DNA of 64,000 bases from Falciphora oryzae (taxonomy: Eukaryota > Ascomycota > Sordariomycetes > Magnaporthales > Magnaporthaceae), in the NCBI GenBank assembly GCA_000733355.1, contig JNVV01000011.1, positions 796,679 to 860,678 of the forward strand, given 5' to 3'. The notes under the pieces were generated by a model, which was given only the letters and a program-made list of their open reading frames with translations, made no database searches and was not told the DNA's origin. A program made the translations under genes and the position numbers. Shown in pieces: positions 45,814-55,931 of this stretch. Numbering within the stretch: position 1 is the first letter of the stretch; every line of letters begins with the position of its first letter.

Positions 45814-47229
45814 AATATCCAGCCAATGTCGGGACGTTTCAAACTCGATCAGGTGGGTGTTGTGGGCAGAGCCCTGACGACAGAAAGACACGTACGTCTG
45901 CAAGGCTTGTATCCGACCCCATACTGGGAGCAGTAAGAGGGAGGGAGGCCTCGGAATGGTGTCAGCTATTCTATTTTCCGACGCGTGGGCAGCAAACAAG
46001 AAAGCGTTGAACAAGGAGATACGCAGAATAGGAGGCCGGGAGTGACGAGATCAGGTTTCTCACAGGATGTGCATCAGCGGTGGTGGCGTTATATGGGACG
46101 GCAAGGAGGGTTTTTGGCCTATAATCATGTGGCGAGGCGAAAGGGTAGGGCGTATCTCTACGAGGCAATGGCTACACGAGCTGGTCAAGAAACGCTCATG
46201 GGAGCGAGGCAGTCCCGCGGGATCTGGGTTGGGAACAACAGGAAGGGCAATATGGGACGGACCAAAGACCTTAGAGAGAAGCGCCGTGACCAAGCCCCCA
46301 GCCGAGCGGTGCAGGTAGTGTCTTTCTCCCAAGGCGATGCGCCGAAAGGTCCTTGTATGGCTGGGGAGTCGAGTGGGTCACGGATCCCCATTAGAAGGAT
46401 CGAGCACCTGCTCTTGGACAGTCTCGGTCCGTGGAAGGTAGGTTTGTGCTTACCTAGGTATGTATTTATGTATGAAAATGGAAGATGATGAGCATTCGCG
46501 TAAACGTACAGGCCACTCGCACGGACGGACCACCACCGCCGGGCTGGAACGACGGAGATCCCCCATGCCATCAAGGCAGGTAGGTCTATGCAAAGGTCAT
46601 GCATTCACTTAGCAAAACACGCGCAAGGAACCGGCAGCTGAATGTAGCGGTAAGCAATAGGTATCTTATTCGACCTTGGCCGCACGCAACCGGATGGTGA
46701 GGCGCATTCATAGATGCGCGTCACCTCTGGAGCCTATGCTTGTGCATTTGATTTTTCGAGGCGCAGCTAATGGCTCCTCTCGATGCCGAGACCCCGCCAC
46801 CTCCTAGCGCCCCCTCAAGGGTCACCATACCGCGACAGACCGCTTTTCCGCGTGCTAGTCCATGACGCCCGTCTCCTTGACCAAGGCGTCATCCACGGTT
46901 AGAAAAATTTCGCCCGCCCCCCGGCCAGGGAGAGACGCATCGATAACGATAGACCCGGCCTCTAGAACCAGGTCCTAGCCCAGGCGGCACAAGGCATTAT
47001 GCATTGCCTTGTCCGCAACATTCTAGGGGGGCCGAAAGATTGATGATGAGGCCCGGCGTCCCCCGCGGGGAGGGGCGGCGAGGCGCAGCAATAAGCTAAT
47101 GAGCTATTGGTTTTTACCACAGATTCGGTGTGCGCGTGTTAGGAATTATTGTAATTTTGTTGTTGTTGGGTGTTTGGGTGTGTATGTGTGTGAAAACGGC
47201 TTTCGTAGCCGTGGGAAGCCAGCGACGGC
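45814..47229. other. Intergenic region between convergent Hym1 and calcipressin genes
   Basis: About 1.4 kb. No gene is supported. TACCTAGGTATG occurs near 46452. The stretch 46760-47060 is GC-rich and reads weakly protein-like on the minus strand but is broken by stops (see findings). Confidence 0.45.
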
Positions 47230-48021
47230 TCAGGCGTGGTGCATCAGCTCGACAGGAGGACGGGATGTGTGGGCTAGTATGGGCCTGTTAAAGTCGATGG
47301 GGCTCATCTCTTCGGGGTCCTCGGTCATGTCCTCGACGGCGATGGCGGGCAGGTCCGGGGAGGCGCCGACATTCTGGGGCTGGTAGATGAGGGTCGAGCT
47401 CCGGCTCCCTGTTGTGCCGGCGCGGGCCGAGGTCGGTGAGGGGCCGGCAAAGCTCTCGGCGGGGGACAGGGGCGACTCGGCGGCGGTGGGCTTGTGGTGG
47501 TGCAGCTTTGCCAGGGCCTCGGCCAGGTCCTCGGCGTGGACGAGCTTGTTGGGGGCGCCCTCGAGGCGCATCTCCCAGTCGTGGGGCGGGGAGGGCGGCG
47601 GGGAGATGAAGAAGAGCTTGCCGGCGTCGGGCAGGGCGAGGCGCTCGTCCTTGGCGTCGAGCGGGGTGGGGCGGCCGAAGTAGACGTTGCAGCGCTCGCC
47701 CATGACGGCCTCGCCGTCCCAGGCGCGGCGGACGGCGATGGCGGCCTCCTCCGAGTAGAAGGAGGCGACTATCCTGCGGAAGGACTTGAGCGGGGCCCAC
47801 GAGTGGATGGGCGCTGTGTGGGCGACGAGGTCGCGGATGGTCTGCAGGTTGTCTGGCCTGAAGATGTCGAGGTCGAGCAGGTTTGTGAAGAGGAGTGTGT
47901 TTGTCGGCTGCACGGGCGGCGTCAGCGGCGGCAGGCTCGAGAGGTCCAGGGTCAGCGACCTCTTGGAGCTGGATGTGGAGGACCGCGAGGGCGGCGACGG
48001 TCTTGACTCGTCCTGGGACAT
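47230..48021 (-). CDS. RCN1: Calcipressin (regulator of calcineurin, RCAN/Rcn1 family)
   Basis: Single exon, 263 residues. An RRM-like domain spans about 40-120: TNTLLFTNL, APLKSFRRIVASFYSEEAAI and GERCNVYFGRPTP. The family signature FFISPPPSPPHDWE follows at 137-150, with the phosphorylatable SPPPSP core. Near the C-terminus LPAIAVEDM (224-232) fits a PxIxIT-type calcineurin docking motif. Calcipressins bind the calcineurin catalytic subunit and either inhibit or assist it depending on phosphorylation; in fungi they tune calcium signalling, stress tolerance and hyphal growth. The Ser-rich N-terminal 25 residues and the tail (DFNRPILAHTSRPPVE) are variable. The gene converges on Hym1. Many fungal homologues have an intron, and none is needed here. 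Confidence 0.93.
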   Translation of the reverse strand: MSQDESRPSPPSRSSTSSSKRSLTLDLSSLPPLTPPVQPTNTLLFTNLLDLDIFRPDNLQTIRDLVAHTAPIHSWAPLKSFRRIVASFYSEEAAIAVRRAWDGEAVMGERCNVYFGRPTPLDAKDERLALPDAGKLFFISPPPSPPHDWEMRLEGAPNKLVHAEDLAEALAKLHHHKPTAAESPLSPAESFAGPSPTSARAGTTGSRSSTLIYQPQNVGASPDLPAIAVEDMTEDPEEMSPIDFNRPILAHTSRPPVELMHHA

Positions 48022-49890
48022 TGTGGATGTGTGTGTGGGTGTGGGTGCGGACGTGCGATATGGATTGGTGCAGTGTCAAGTGTAGATGCGGTGTGGCTGC
48101 GGTCCGGTTTGCCTGGATGTGCGTGAAGGAAGGCAGGCTGTTGAGAGTGCTTGGGATCTAGAAATGGGCGGCGGGGTTCGGGGGTTGCGCGTACAGCGTG
48201 CGTCGGCTACCTAGCAGGTTGAAATTGGGGGCGCCCAAGATAAGGGATCAGTGTGCATGCGTGCCTCACTTGTGTGGTCTCCATGGAATGGCATTGCATC
48301 GAGAGCAAAGGGGAATCACGAAATATATACACCACACACATGGCCCTCGAGTGTGGCGCATGTCGGCGCAATCAACATCAACAGCACAGCAAATGCCTCG
48401 TCCGAGGTGCCGCAGCCAGATGGACGCGGCAAGGCACGACACGGACTCCGGGGTCTAAGTTTCGACGTCGTGAAACGTTGACCCCCATCCGCAAGGCCGC
48501 GCGACCCGCTTTCCATGGATGCCAGCAGCCCAGCACGGGGCCAGTCCGTTTGCTTGGGTGGGCACGCTGTTTGCTTGCTCAGCGCTAACGAACGGGGCCC
48601 TGCCAGCTATTTGATGGCGCGCTATTCGGACGGAGCCCAGGCCCCCAGAGCTCAACCCAGCGAGGCGGCCACAGCGTGCCAAGTGGCGGACTGGGGTGGG
48701 GGTCTGGCAATCTGGCTGCTGGAGGCTGAGCGCTGAAAGCCTGCTCCATCGAGCCCCGGGCGCTTCCAGTCGACGCGTATGCATTACTATTGAGCACGCC
48801 TACCAAGTCTAATGGATCAAGAACAAAAGAAGTGAGAGGACAGGAGACAAGAGAGAAAATTGCCACAGCCGCTCCCGCCAAGCCGCAGTCCTGCAGAGCG
48901 CCGTGAGAGCGTGCTCCCAGGCGGCAAAAACAATATGATGGCGACGGTTGATCGTGTCTGGAACTGACAGATCCAGGGTCGGGGTAGGTGGCCATCCCCA
49001 GTCTGGACTCCACGGGCTGCTGCCATTGAACTATTGAGGCCGAGGCTGTGCCTGGCTTTATTGGCCATTTCGAAACCCTCAGGTAACACGTACTAGTTAC
49101 CCAACCTGGCAGGCGGATCGCGAGGCAGCCAATGAGGCGCGGTTTGCAATTTGCTTTACCGTTGCTGCGACTTCGCCATCCTCCACCGACCGATCGTCTC
49201 CCCGGGCTGTGCCAGCGTTCTTTTTCGTAGGCCTCTTTCTCGACGGACATGACGGCAATGTTGTGTCTATCACGAGACTTCCAGCCACGCTCAGCAAAAG
49301 GCGGGCCTGCTCTCCGTTCCCCCCTGGGCATCCGGGCAAGCAAAGCCACCAAGCAAATTGACCGACCTTGGCGTCGAACCTTGTCAATACATTCCATCCC
49401 ATCGGTGCATGCCAAGCCAAACCCAACTACACATCTCAGTACCTATGCGGGCGTTCCTTGCTGTTTGTTCAAATTCCAGAACAACACAGGTAGGTCGGAG
49501 CGATGGGACCCTCGGCAAAGCTGCCGGCAAAAGCTGTTTACCTCTTGTTCTCCTGCACCTTGCCGGCCTGGGCCTGCTGCAAGGTAATATGTGATAGATA
49601 CCGTTGTTGCGTGGGTAAAACGTAAGACATCTAAGATTCCTGTTGGGCTGACCATGCGTGCGTCCAGAGCACGGTCCTACCACTTGAAAGCAGCAAAGTC
49701 AGATGGAGCCGTTGCCTGCGCCTCAACAGAGAGCCCATTCACGAATCTGCCGAGGGCACGGACTGCATATGTGGGAGTCAAGATAGTGGGGAGAGGTAAT
49801 GGTAGGAGGGAGAAAAACCAAACTGCACAGCCTCCTGGGGCACGAGGTCGGCAGCGTTGCTGGGATCGAATTCGTGGTTTCAGGGGAGAC

Positions 49891-49913
49891 TTTTTTTTTT
49901 TTTTTTTTTTTTT
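49891..49913. repeat. Poly-T run, 23 bases
   Basis: 23 consecutive T followed by CTTTTTCTTTTCTTT, in intergenic DNA. Confidence 0.95.
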
Positions 49914-50225
49914 CTTTTTCTTTTCTTTACACAGCCACCACGTCTTGACACTTCGGATGCCTCGACCGCGAGTCCCACCGCAGAAAAGGCGGGGACGCGA
50001 TTCGGTGGCTACAGATAGAGACGCACCGGCAAGGGCTCCGTCTCACTTGACGGATACCGCTGTGACATCCCCGCGCTTTAACCCGGCCCAGACTCGCGCC
50101 TCTAGACTGGCCATGTGATCTATCCGTTTCCTACCGTGTTGTACACGCTATACTGTACAATATATACACGACACGAACCCCTAGACCTGATTACAAATAG
50201 ATCAGAGCCTTCGTTTTTGTTCCTC

Positions 50226-50248
50226 TTTTTTTTTTTTTTTTTTTTTTT
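50226..50248. repeat. Poly-T run, 23 bases
   Basis: 23 consecutive T starting 10 bases past the MSF1 stop codon, inside what is probably its 3' untranslated region. It is an A run on the transcribed sense strand. Confidence 0.95.
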
Positions 50249-50258
50249 GGATACCTCA

Positions 50259-51852
50259 CTACCTGATCTCGACCCCGAGGCTGTCGACAAGGGCGTCGGT
50301 CACGCGACTGTGGAGGTCGTTGGTCTCGGTGTTGGTCAGCGTCCGCTCCCAGCTGCGGTAGTTGATGCGGTAGCACATGCTGCGCCTGCCCGTCTTGGGG
50401 TGCACAAACTCGTCGACGCGCCGGACGTCTTCGACCACATCGCCCGCAATATCGCGCACGATCTCCATGACGTCGTTTTGGTGGAATCCATGTGGGCCCA
50501 CTGCCCCGGACCCGCCGCCTGCCGCCGAGGTTGTGGGCGGCAGCCAGAAAGACACGTCCTTGCAGCAGGCCGGGTATTTGGAGAAGGGCATGAAGGGTCG
50601 GATCTTTGAGAGGTCGTCTGACACGCCCGAAAACTGGTTCAAGAAGCGCTCATCGCGCGACCAAAAGAGCCGGATGTCGGGGATCTGGAACAGCAGCATG
50701 GCGACACGGTCGAGTCCCAGACCAAAGGCCCAGCCTATCTGCGAGGGGACGCCGGCATCGATCAGGATGCGCTGCTGCGAGACGCCACAGCCGAGAACCT
50801 CGAGCCAGTCTCCGCCGTGATACACCTCCAGCTCCCACGAGGGGCTCGTGAACGGGAAGTAGGCCTCGACCCAGCGCATCCGGAGCGGCTCGTCGTTGGC
50901 CACGGCAGTGCCGCCTCCCGCAGCTGCCGCTGCCGCGCTCCTGGCACGTGTAAAGATGTCGACGACCATGAGCTCAAGCGACCGCTTGAGGTGGGCCGCG
51001 ATGGCCTCAACCTCGGCCGGAGAGTGGTGGGATTCCTGTAGTGGGTTCCGCTGAGCGCGGAAGGGCGGGTTCGGGTCCTCAACCTCGATGCCGTGAGTCG
51101 GGAGGCGTGCCAAGTCCGCCCAGACGGCGGCGGCTATGTCCCCGCCAGGCACGCTGCCGCGGTCCCACACGCGGGCACCCTCCATCTGGTGGAAGGCGGG
51201 ATAGTGGGTGCGGTCGATCTCGTCGCGCCTGTACACATCGGCGCTGGCTAGATAGCCGTCGCTCTCACGGCGGCCGAACAGCTCGAGCTCGTGGGCGCTC
51301 GTGTGGGTGCGCAGCAAGGTGTCTTTGTTGATGTAGTAGGTGTCGGAGCGGGCGCGGCCCGGATGATCGGGCGGAAAGCCGAGCGAGTCGAAGTTCTCCG
51401 CGGCCGACACTACGGGGTCAAAGGTGTTGTGGTACTTGAAGGTAGGTGCAGGGAACTTGGACTCTATGATCTGCCTGGTGATGGAGATGGGGTGGTCCTT
51501 GTGCAGATGGAGCCGCCGCGACGTCGCAGCCACGACGTTTGGGGGGACATTGAACCACTTGTCTTTCTTGTAGCTGCGGCCATTGATTGTGATGGACGGC
51601 GGTGAGCCTGGCTTGGTGGGCTGTCCTGGGCTAGTTGTAGCACTTGCAGCAGCAGGAGCAGCCGTCGTCGCTGGTGAGTGGATGTGAGTGAGGGATTGTG
51701 ATGGATTTGAACGATGTGTCAAACTTACACGAGGAAAACGCTCTTGTGTAGTGGATGTGGATGCCGGGGAGAGCCTTTTGGCAGTGTCTTTTCCATACCA
51801 AAACCCGTGCCCTCGAGACAGCCTCAGCCCCTGAGCGGAGAAGTGAGGACAT
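50259..51852 (-). CDS. MSF1: Phenylalanyl-tRNA synthetase, mitochondrial
   Basis: Two exons, 51729-51852 and 50259-51670, give 511 residues. The first exon (MSSLLRSGAEAVSRARVLVW to TRAFSS) is an Arg-rich mitochondrial presequence. The catalytic class II core includes HPISITRQIIES, FDPVVSAAENFDSLGFPPDH, LRTHTSAHELEL, DRTHYPAFHQMEGARVW, and motif 3 as IGWAFGLGLDRVAMLLFQIP. The last 95 residues are the FDX-ACB anticodon-binding domain, from KYPACCKDVSFWLP to RINYRSWERTLTNTETN. As in other mitochondrial PheRS enzymes it acts as a single chain, unlike the alpha2-beta2 cytosolic form. An Ala/Gly-rich insert lies before the last domain. The intron is GTAAGT/CCAG. It diverges from DIC1, another mitochondrial gene, across 837 bases. 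Confidence 0.95.
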
Positions 51853-52689
51853 TTTGTAGGTCAGCCCGTTCTTTTCAGGGGGTTGTCTCGACTTTTACTC
51901 TCCGTCACGCCGCCTTGTTCAAACGCTAATTCGGGGTTTTATGCCTTCTTTATTCCTTGTGACTTAGTCACTGTATACCCAGGCTTTATCACCATCCGGG
52001 CATGTAGAGGTGTACCTAGCTGCGTGCCTGCGCAGCTTCGTGGGGTTCCTGTTGCGTGTTACGAGCCCAGACGAGATCAATTCGAAATCCGTGTGAAATT
52101 TTGTCGGTCGCTATCGGCCAATGGAGGCACGGGCGCGTAGGGTGGACCCCTGACTCGCTTCAGCGATGCCAGCCCCGCTACATGAGTTCGCGGGAGCTGC
52201 AGGGATCGGGCGGCAGGGCAGGCGGCAGCGGTGTGTGTTGCGCCGCATGATGACGCGCAACGGCCATGCGAGCCCACAAACCGCAAAGCAAATGCATCAT
52301 GGCCGAGGTTGCGCTGGGTCTGGCTGGTCCCGTCATCGGAGAAAGCGCAAGGAACCCCGGAAAAGTGTGGGTTTGCTCTTGTTCGGGACCTTTCTGCCGA
52401 GCGATTGGGAATAACGGCAGGCCAGGCCCCCCCCATATAGATGGCCAAGGGCTGTTTTTATTTATTTTCTTGGGTCGCAGAGGCTGGTGGTTTTGGTTTT
52501 CCCCATCCTCCGCCACCCGAGATTATAAATTTTTAGCTTCTTCTGGGAGCCACCAACAGCCATTGAGCCCAAGACGTCATCGCTCAGGTCTGGTCCTTTG
52601 ACTTGATTTCTCGTCGCTCGCTCCCGGACCCCCTCACGGTTTCTGGTCTGCGGAATGCGCGCCGCTGCCGAGCCCTGAAAGCTGCAAAG
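51853..52689. other. Divergent promoter region MSF1 / DIC1
   Basis: About 840 bases between two genes for mitochondrial proteins. An AT-rich TATAAATTTTT stretch lies at about 52524, roughly 165 bases before the DIC1 start, and could be a TATA element. Open frames here have no recognisable content. Confidence 0.45.
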
Positions 52690-54063
52690 ATGCAGTCGAC
52701 CACCACTACCACTCCGTCCACCACCGCCGCCGCATCATTGGTGGCCGCGGTCCCGGCTGGCTCGGCGCCCGTCCATGCGGCCGTCCCCGTTCGAGAGCGG
52801 GAGCGGCCAAAGCCCGCGGCGGTGCGCTACCCCTTCTGGTTCGGAGGCAGTGCGTCCAGCTTGGCTGCTTGCGTCACCCACCCACTGGATCTCGGTAAGT
52901 GCAACGGCCCGCCGACCCCTTTGGTCATGTGCGGCCAGCCAGCAATGATACCAACGGCTAACGTAGAGGCCCGGCGGGGGCTGCTGTGTTGAAGTCAAGG
53001 CAGGTTTTGCGCATTGTAACCCACCGTGTGCCAGCACGTAAAAGAACATGAAGCACGTCTTCTATGTGCCGCCCCGGCCGGCTGGCCAACGTGTCGGCCG
53101 GGGCCAGCGTCCGCAAGCCTCCCGTCGCTAACCGGCCAGCCGCAGGTGCGCCTGCAAATGCGCACGGGCGACATGCCCAGAAGCATGAGCGGCACCTTTG
53201 TCCACATCGTGCGCCATGACGGCCTGCGCGGCCTCTACGCCGGCCTGTCAGCCTCGCTGCTGCGCCAGCTAACCTACAGCACCACCCGCTTCGGCATCTA
53301 CGAGGAGCTCAAGGCCCGCCACGCCGCCCGCTCCGGCGGCCGCGAGCCCTCATTCGCCGCCCTGATCGCCCTCTCGGCTGGCTCTGGCTTCGTTGGCGGC
53401 GTCGCCGGCAACGCCGCCGACGTGCTCAACGTGCGCATGCAGCACGATGCCGCCCTGCCCCCGCACCAGCGCCGCAACTACAGGCACGCCGCCGACGGCA
53501 TGATCCGCATGCTGCGCGAGGAGGGCCCCGCCAGCTGGTTCCGCGGCGTCCTTCCCAACAGCCTCCGCGCCGCCGCCATGACCTCTTCTCAGCTGGCGTC
53601 CTATGACACCTTCAAGCGCCTCATCGTCGCCAACACCCCGCTCGGCGACGGCCTACCAACCCACTTCACCTCCAGCTTCCTTGCTGGCGTCGTCGCCGCA
53701 ACCGTCACCAGCCCCATCGACGTCGTCAAGACCCGTATCATGTCCGCGAGCGGCAAGTCGTCCAGCATCCCCAAGGTTATTATTGACATCTACTCCACCG
53801 AAGGCGTCGGCTGGATGTTCAAAGGCTGGGTCCCCAGCTTTCTGCGTCTCGGCCCGTGAGTCAACAACCAAGCCCTGGTTTATCCTGTCCAATCTACCGC
53901 ATACACGGTAGTTTACTTTCCGTGTGCTTCCTCCAGGTGGCCGCCACTGACATGCAAGCCACGGGTGATGCACAGGCAAACGATATGTACATTTCTCTTT
54001 TTAGAAGCGCATCGGAAGGTGTACAGAAAGATCAACGGTACAAGTACAGAAGTAGCAGCATGA
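52690..54063 (+). CDS. DIC1: Mitochondrial dicarboxylate carrier (SLC25)
   Basis: Four exons are inferred: 52690-52894, a 5-base microexon 52995-52999, 53146-53855 and 53976-54063, giving 335 residues. Without the microexon the first signature is broken; with it the protein reads THPLDLVKVRLQMRTGDMP, as in known dicarboxylate carriers. The microexon is followed by a GC donor (AAG|GCAGGT). Repeat 2 has the degenerate signature NAADVLNVRMQH, typical of this subfamily, and repeat 3 has SPIDVVKTRIM. The end, FLFLEAHRKVYRKIN, comes from a last exon that other frames hide. The carrier exchanges malate or succinate for phosphate across the inner membrane. The N-terminal 45 residues are a Thr/Ala-rich extension. 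The family is certain; the microexon is a strong inference from frame and conservation, with a CTAAC branch 32 bases upstream. Confidence 0.85.
52995..52999 (+). other. DIC1: Predicted 5-base microexon of DIC1
   Basis: TCAAG completes a split Val codon and adds Lys, restoring PLDLVKVRLQ. It is flanked by TTGAAG upstream and GCAGGT downstream. A CTAAC branch lies at 52958-52962 for the first intron and another at about 53128 for the second. No other 5-base word between 52895 and 53145 fits both the frame and the expected residues as well. Confidence 0.65.
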
Positions 54064-54923
54064 GACTGCGCTCTCATCTCGCTCCCTACTGAGTGACCAG
54101 CTACAGTTACCCCCATTACCAGGTTTCTTCTTATTTCCCTGCAGGTATTTCTTGTGGGTAGACAATAGACTCAGGGCGGCGTTTTCAGGTCAGCATAGAC
54201 ACACACACCAACCAGCATACCGCATGCCATCGGAGTTGGATAGGATAGGGCTCTGAATATATGCAGTGTTTTTCTTCTCGCTTTTGTCTTGTCTGTTTCT
54301 ATTTTCTGTCGCTTCCATCGCTGGTATTGATCTCGGGTTCCTACACACCAACTGGTATACATATATTTATATAAGTACCTGCCCGCGTGACTGCTTGTTC
54401 GAAGTCTGCGTTCCGCACGGGTTAGCAATGAACACGAGGCGTAATGCCCGGGTGGTATCTTCGTCAGGACCGAAAACAAGAGTCAAACCCGAAACAGAGA
54501 CACTTAACACACCGGAGCCGGTTTCCAAGACAAAGGATGAATTAAAATATTGAACCAACCAGCATACCAGACGTAACCACCGCCCAGGATCTAATGTCGT
54601 CGTCTCTAGGCAGGGTATTGCCGTTTTGCCTTTTAACCAAATACCAAATACGCCGGACACCCCAGGGCATAAGAAAGAAAAAAAAAAAAAAACCCCCAGA
54701 TCTACCCGGATTTATGCGGTTTCTTCCTCTGCAGAGACACGCACGTGGCGCCAGAGTAGCGGACGGAGCGGCTTGCTTGCACCTCAGAGGAGGCATGGAA
54801 GCCAGCAGCGTACATGATTCTTTTTGAGCGACAGCGGAGCAAAAAGTGTCTCAGATGACACCTTGTTAGAGGAGGGCGAAAGCAAGGCGAGAGGGAGAGA
54901 GAAAAGAAGAAAGGCATGCCTCA
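54064..54923. other. Intergenic region between convergent DIC1 and RPB3 genes
   Basis: About 860 bases with two 3' ends, an ATATATTTATAT stretch near 54360 and a 15-base A run at 54678-54692. No gene is supported. Confidence 0.5.
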
Positions 54924-55931
54924 TTAGTGTCCGTACGACGTGGAGCCACCGCCGTACGGGCCGTCGTTACCGTAGCTCGTGACATTGCCGTGACCCCCGC
55001 CGTATACGGTGTAGCCAGCCCAGTCGTCGCCCCCGCCGCCCCCACCAGCGCCGCCCATGTCGTAGTCGTCACCGCCGCCCATCCCCTTGGCCGCGGCATC
55101 GCCCTTCTCGATGGCAAGGATGACGCCGGCCAGCTTCTCCTGCAGGGTCTTGATGCCCTCCTGCACGATGGCGTCGGGCGGCAGGTTGCCAGCCGTCTCG
55201 ACGTCAAAGTAGAAGCGGTTGGGCACGGCGTCGTAGTCGAAGCGCTCGCCCTCCTGGGGCGCGGGCTCGCGCTCGGCGTTCTTGCTGAGCGGCCACTCCT
55301 CCTTGGCGTCCTTCTCGTACCACAGGTCCAGGTGGCGCAGGCGGTTGTGGGGGTCGTACTCGAAGCCGATGGCGGTGGCGGGACACCACTTTGCGTGCTC
55401 CTTGGCGATGCCCTTCTTGGCGATGCAGCGGATGCGGATCTCCTGGCCGTAGCGCAGCTTGAACAGGATGATGCCGTTCTCGTCGGGGTCCGTGATGACG
55501 GGCTTGCCGACGTACTTGTTGGGCGGGTTGCCGACCACCCACATGTCCTTGGCGTAGAACTTGCTGACGTGGCCGGGGTCGTCGACCTCGCAGCGGGCGT
55601 TGATCTCGATGGTGACGGAGCAGTTGTCGCAGTACTGCTCGCAGTCGCAGTCGCGCGAGTAGTTGAGGTCGGCGACGCCGCGCGCGTCGAGCGGCACCAG
55701 GCCCAGGCGGTGCGCGATGAACTCGTCGGCCAGCACGCTCGTGTTCTCCTTGATCTCGCAGTTGTCGATGGCGATGGTCGGGATCTCGGCCAGCATGACG
55801 CGCCGGAGCGAGTTGGCCAGCGAGAGGTCGACGTTGCTCAGCTCGAAGTTGACGTGCACGCTGTCGGCATGGTAGATCTTGACCGTTGCCCCGAGCTCGT
55901 CGGCGTTGTCAAAGTCTGGATTGTAGTCCAT
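54924..55931 (-). CDS. RPB3: RNA polymerase II subunit RPB3
   Basis: Single exon, 335 residues. The N-terminal RpoA-type dimerisation domain shows VNFELSNVDLSLANSLRRVM and LAEIPTIAIDNCEI. The zinc site is C95-x-C97-x3-C101-x2-C104 (CDCEQYCDNC), as in eukaryotic Rpb3. Then come MWVVGNPPN, IRCIAKKGIAKEHAKW and CPATAIGFEYDPHN, another strong Rpb3 match. The subunit pairs with Rpb11 to nucleate assembly of Pol II in the nucleus. The C-terminal tail from about 285 is Gly/Tyr/Asp-rich low complexity and lies outside the conserved core. The absence of introns stands out among its neighbours. Its promoter is shared with Mge1, about 670 bases away, and contains three tandem GTCAC words. Confidence 0.96.
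   Translation of the reverse strand: MDYNPDFDNADELGATVKIYHADSVHVNFELSNVDLSLANSLRRVMLAEIPTIAIDNCEIKENTSVLADEFIAHRLGLVPLDARGVADLNYSRDCDCEQYCDNCSVTIEINARCEVDDPGHVSKFYAKDMWVVGNPPNKYVGKPVITDPDENGIILFKLRYGQEIRIRCIAKKGIAKEHAKWCPATAIGFEYDPHNRLRHLDLWYEKDAKEEWPLSKNAEREPAPQEGERFDYDAVPNRFYFDVETAGNLPPDAIVQEGIKTLQEKLAGVILAIEKGDAAAKGMGGGDDYDMGGAGGGGGGDDWAGYTVYGGGHGNVTSYGNDGPYGGGSTSYGH

Larger units (their letters stand above)
48022..50258. other. Long intergenic region without a supported gene
   Basis: About 2.2 kb. It contains the calcipressin leader (TGTGGATGTG-rich near 48020-48120), a 23-base T run at 49891-49913, another at 50226-50248 just beyond the MSF1 stop codon, and several open frames. The largest, 276 codons on the minus strand at 48585-49415, has no motif, many Cys, Trp and Arg residues, and no splicing logic. 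A small unrecognised gene cannot be ruled out. Confidence 0.4.

Noticed and set aside
45985..46488. 167-codon plus-strand frame after Hym1
   Set aside because: Sequence looks random (basic, Gly-rich) and lies in the space between two convergent genes.
48585..49415. 276-codon open frame on the minus strand
   Set aside because: GC-rich chance frame with no domain, odd composition and competing frames on both strands; no splice signals link it to other exons.
49097..49426. Minus-strand frame ending VEDGEVAATVKQIANRASLA
   Set aside because: Locally protein-like, but I recognise no family, the start is arbitrary and no upstream exon is evident.
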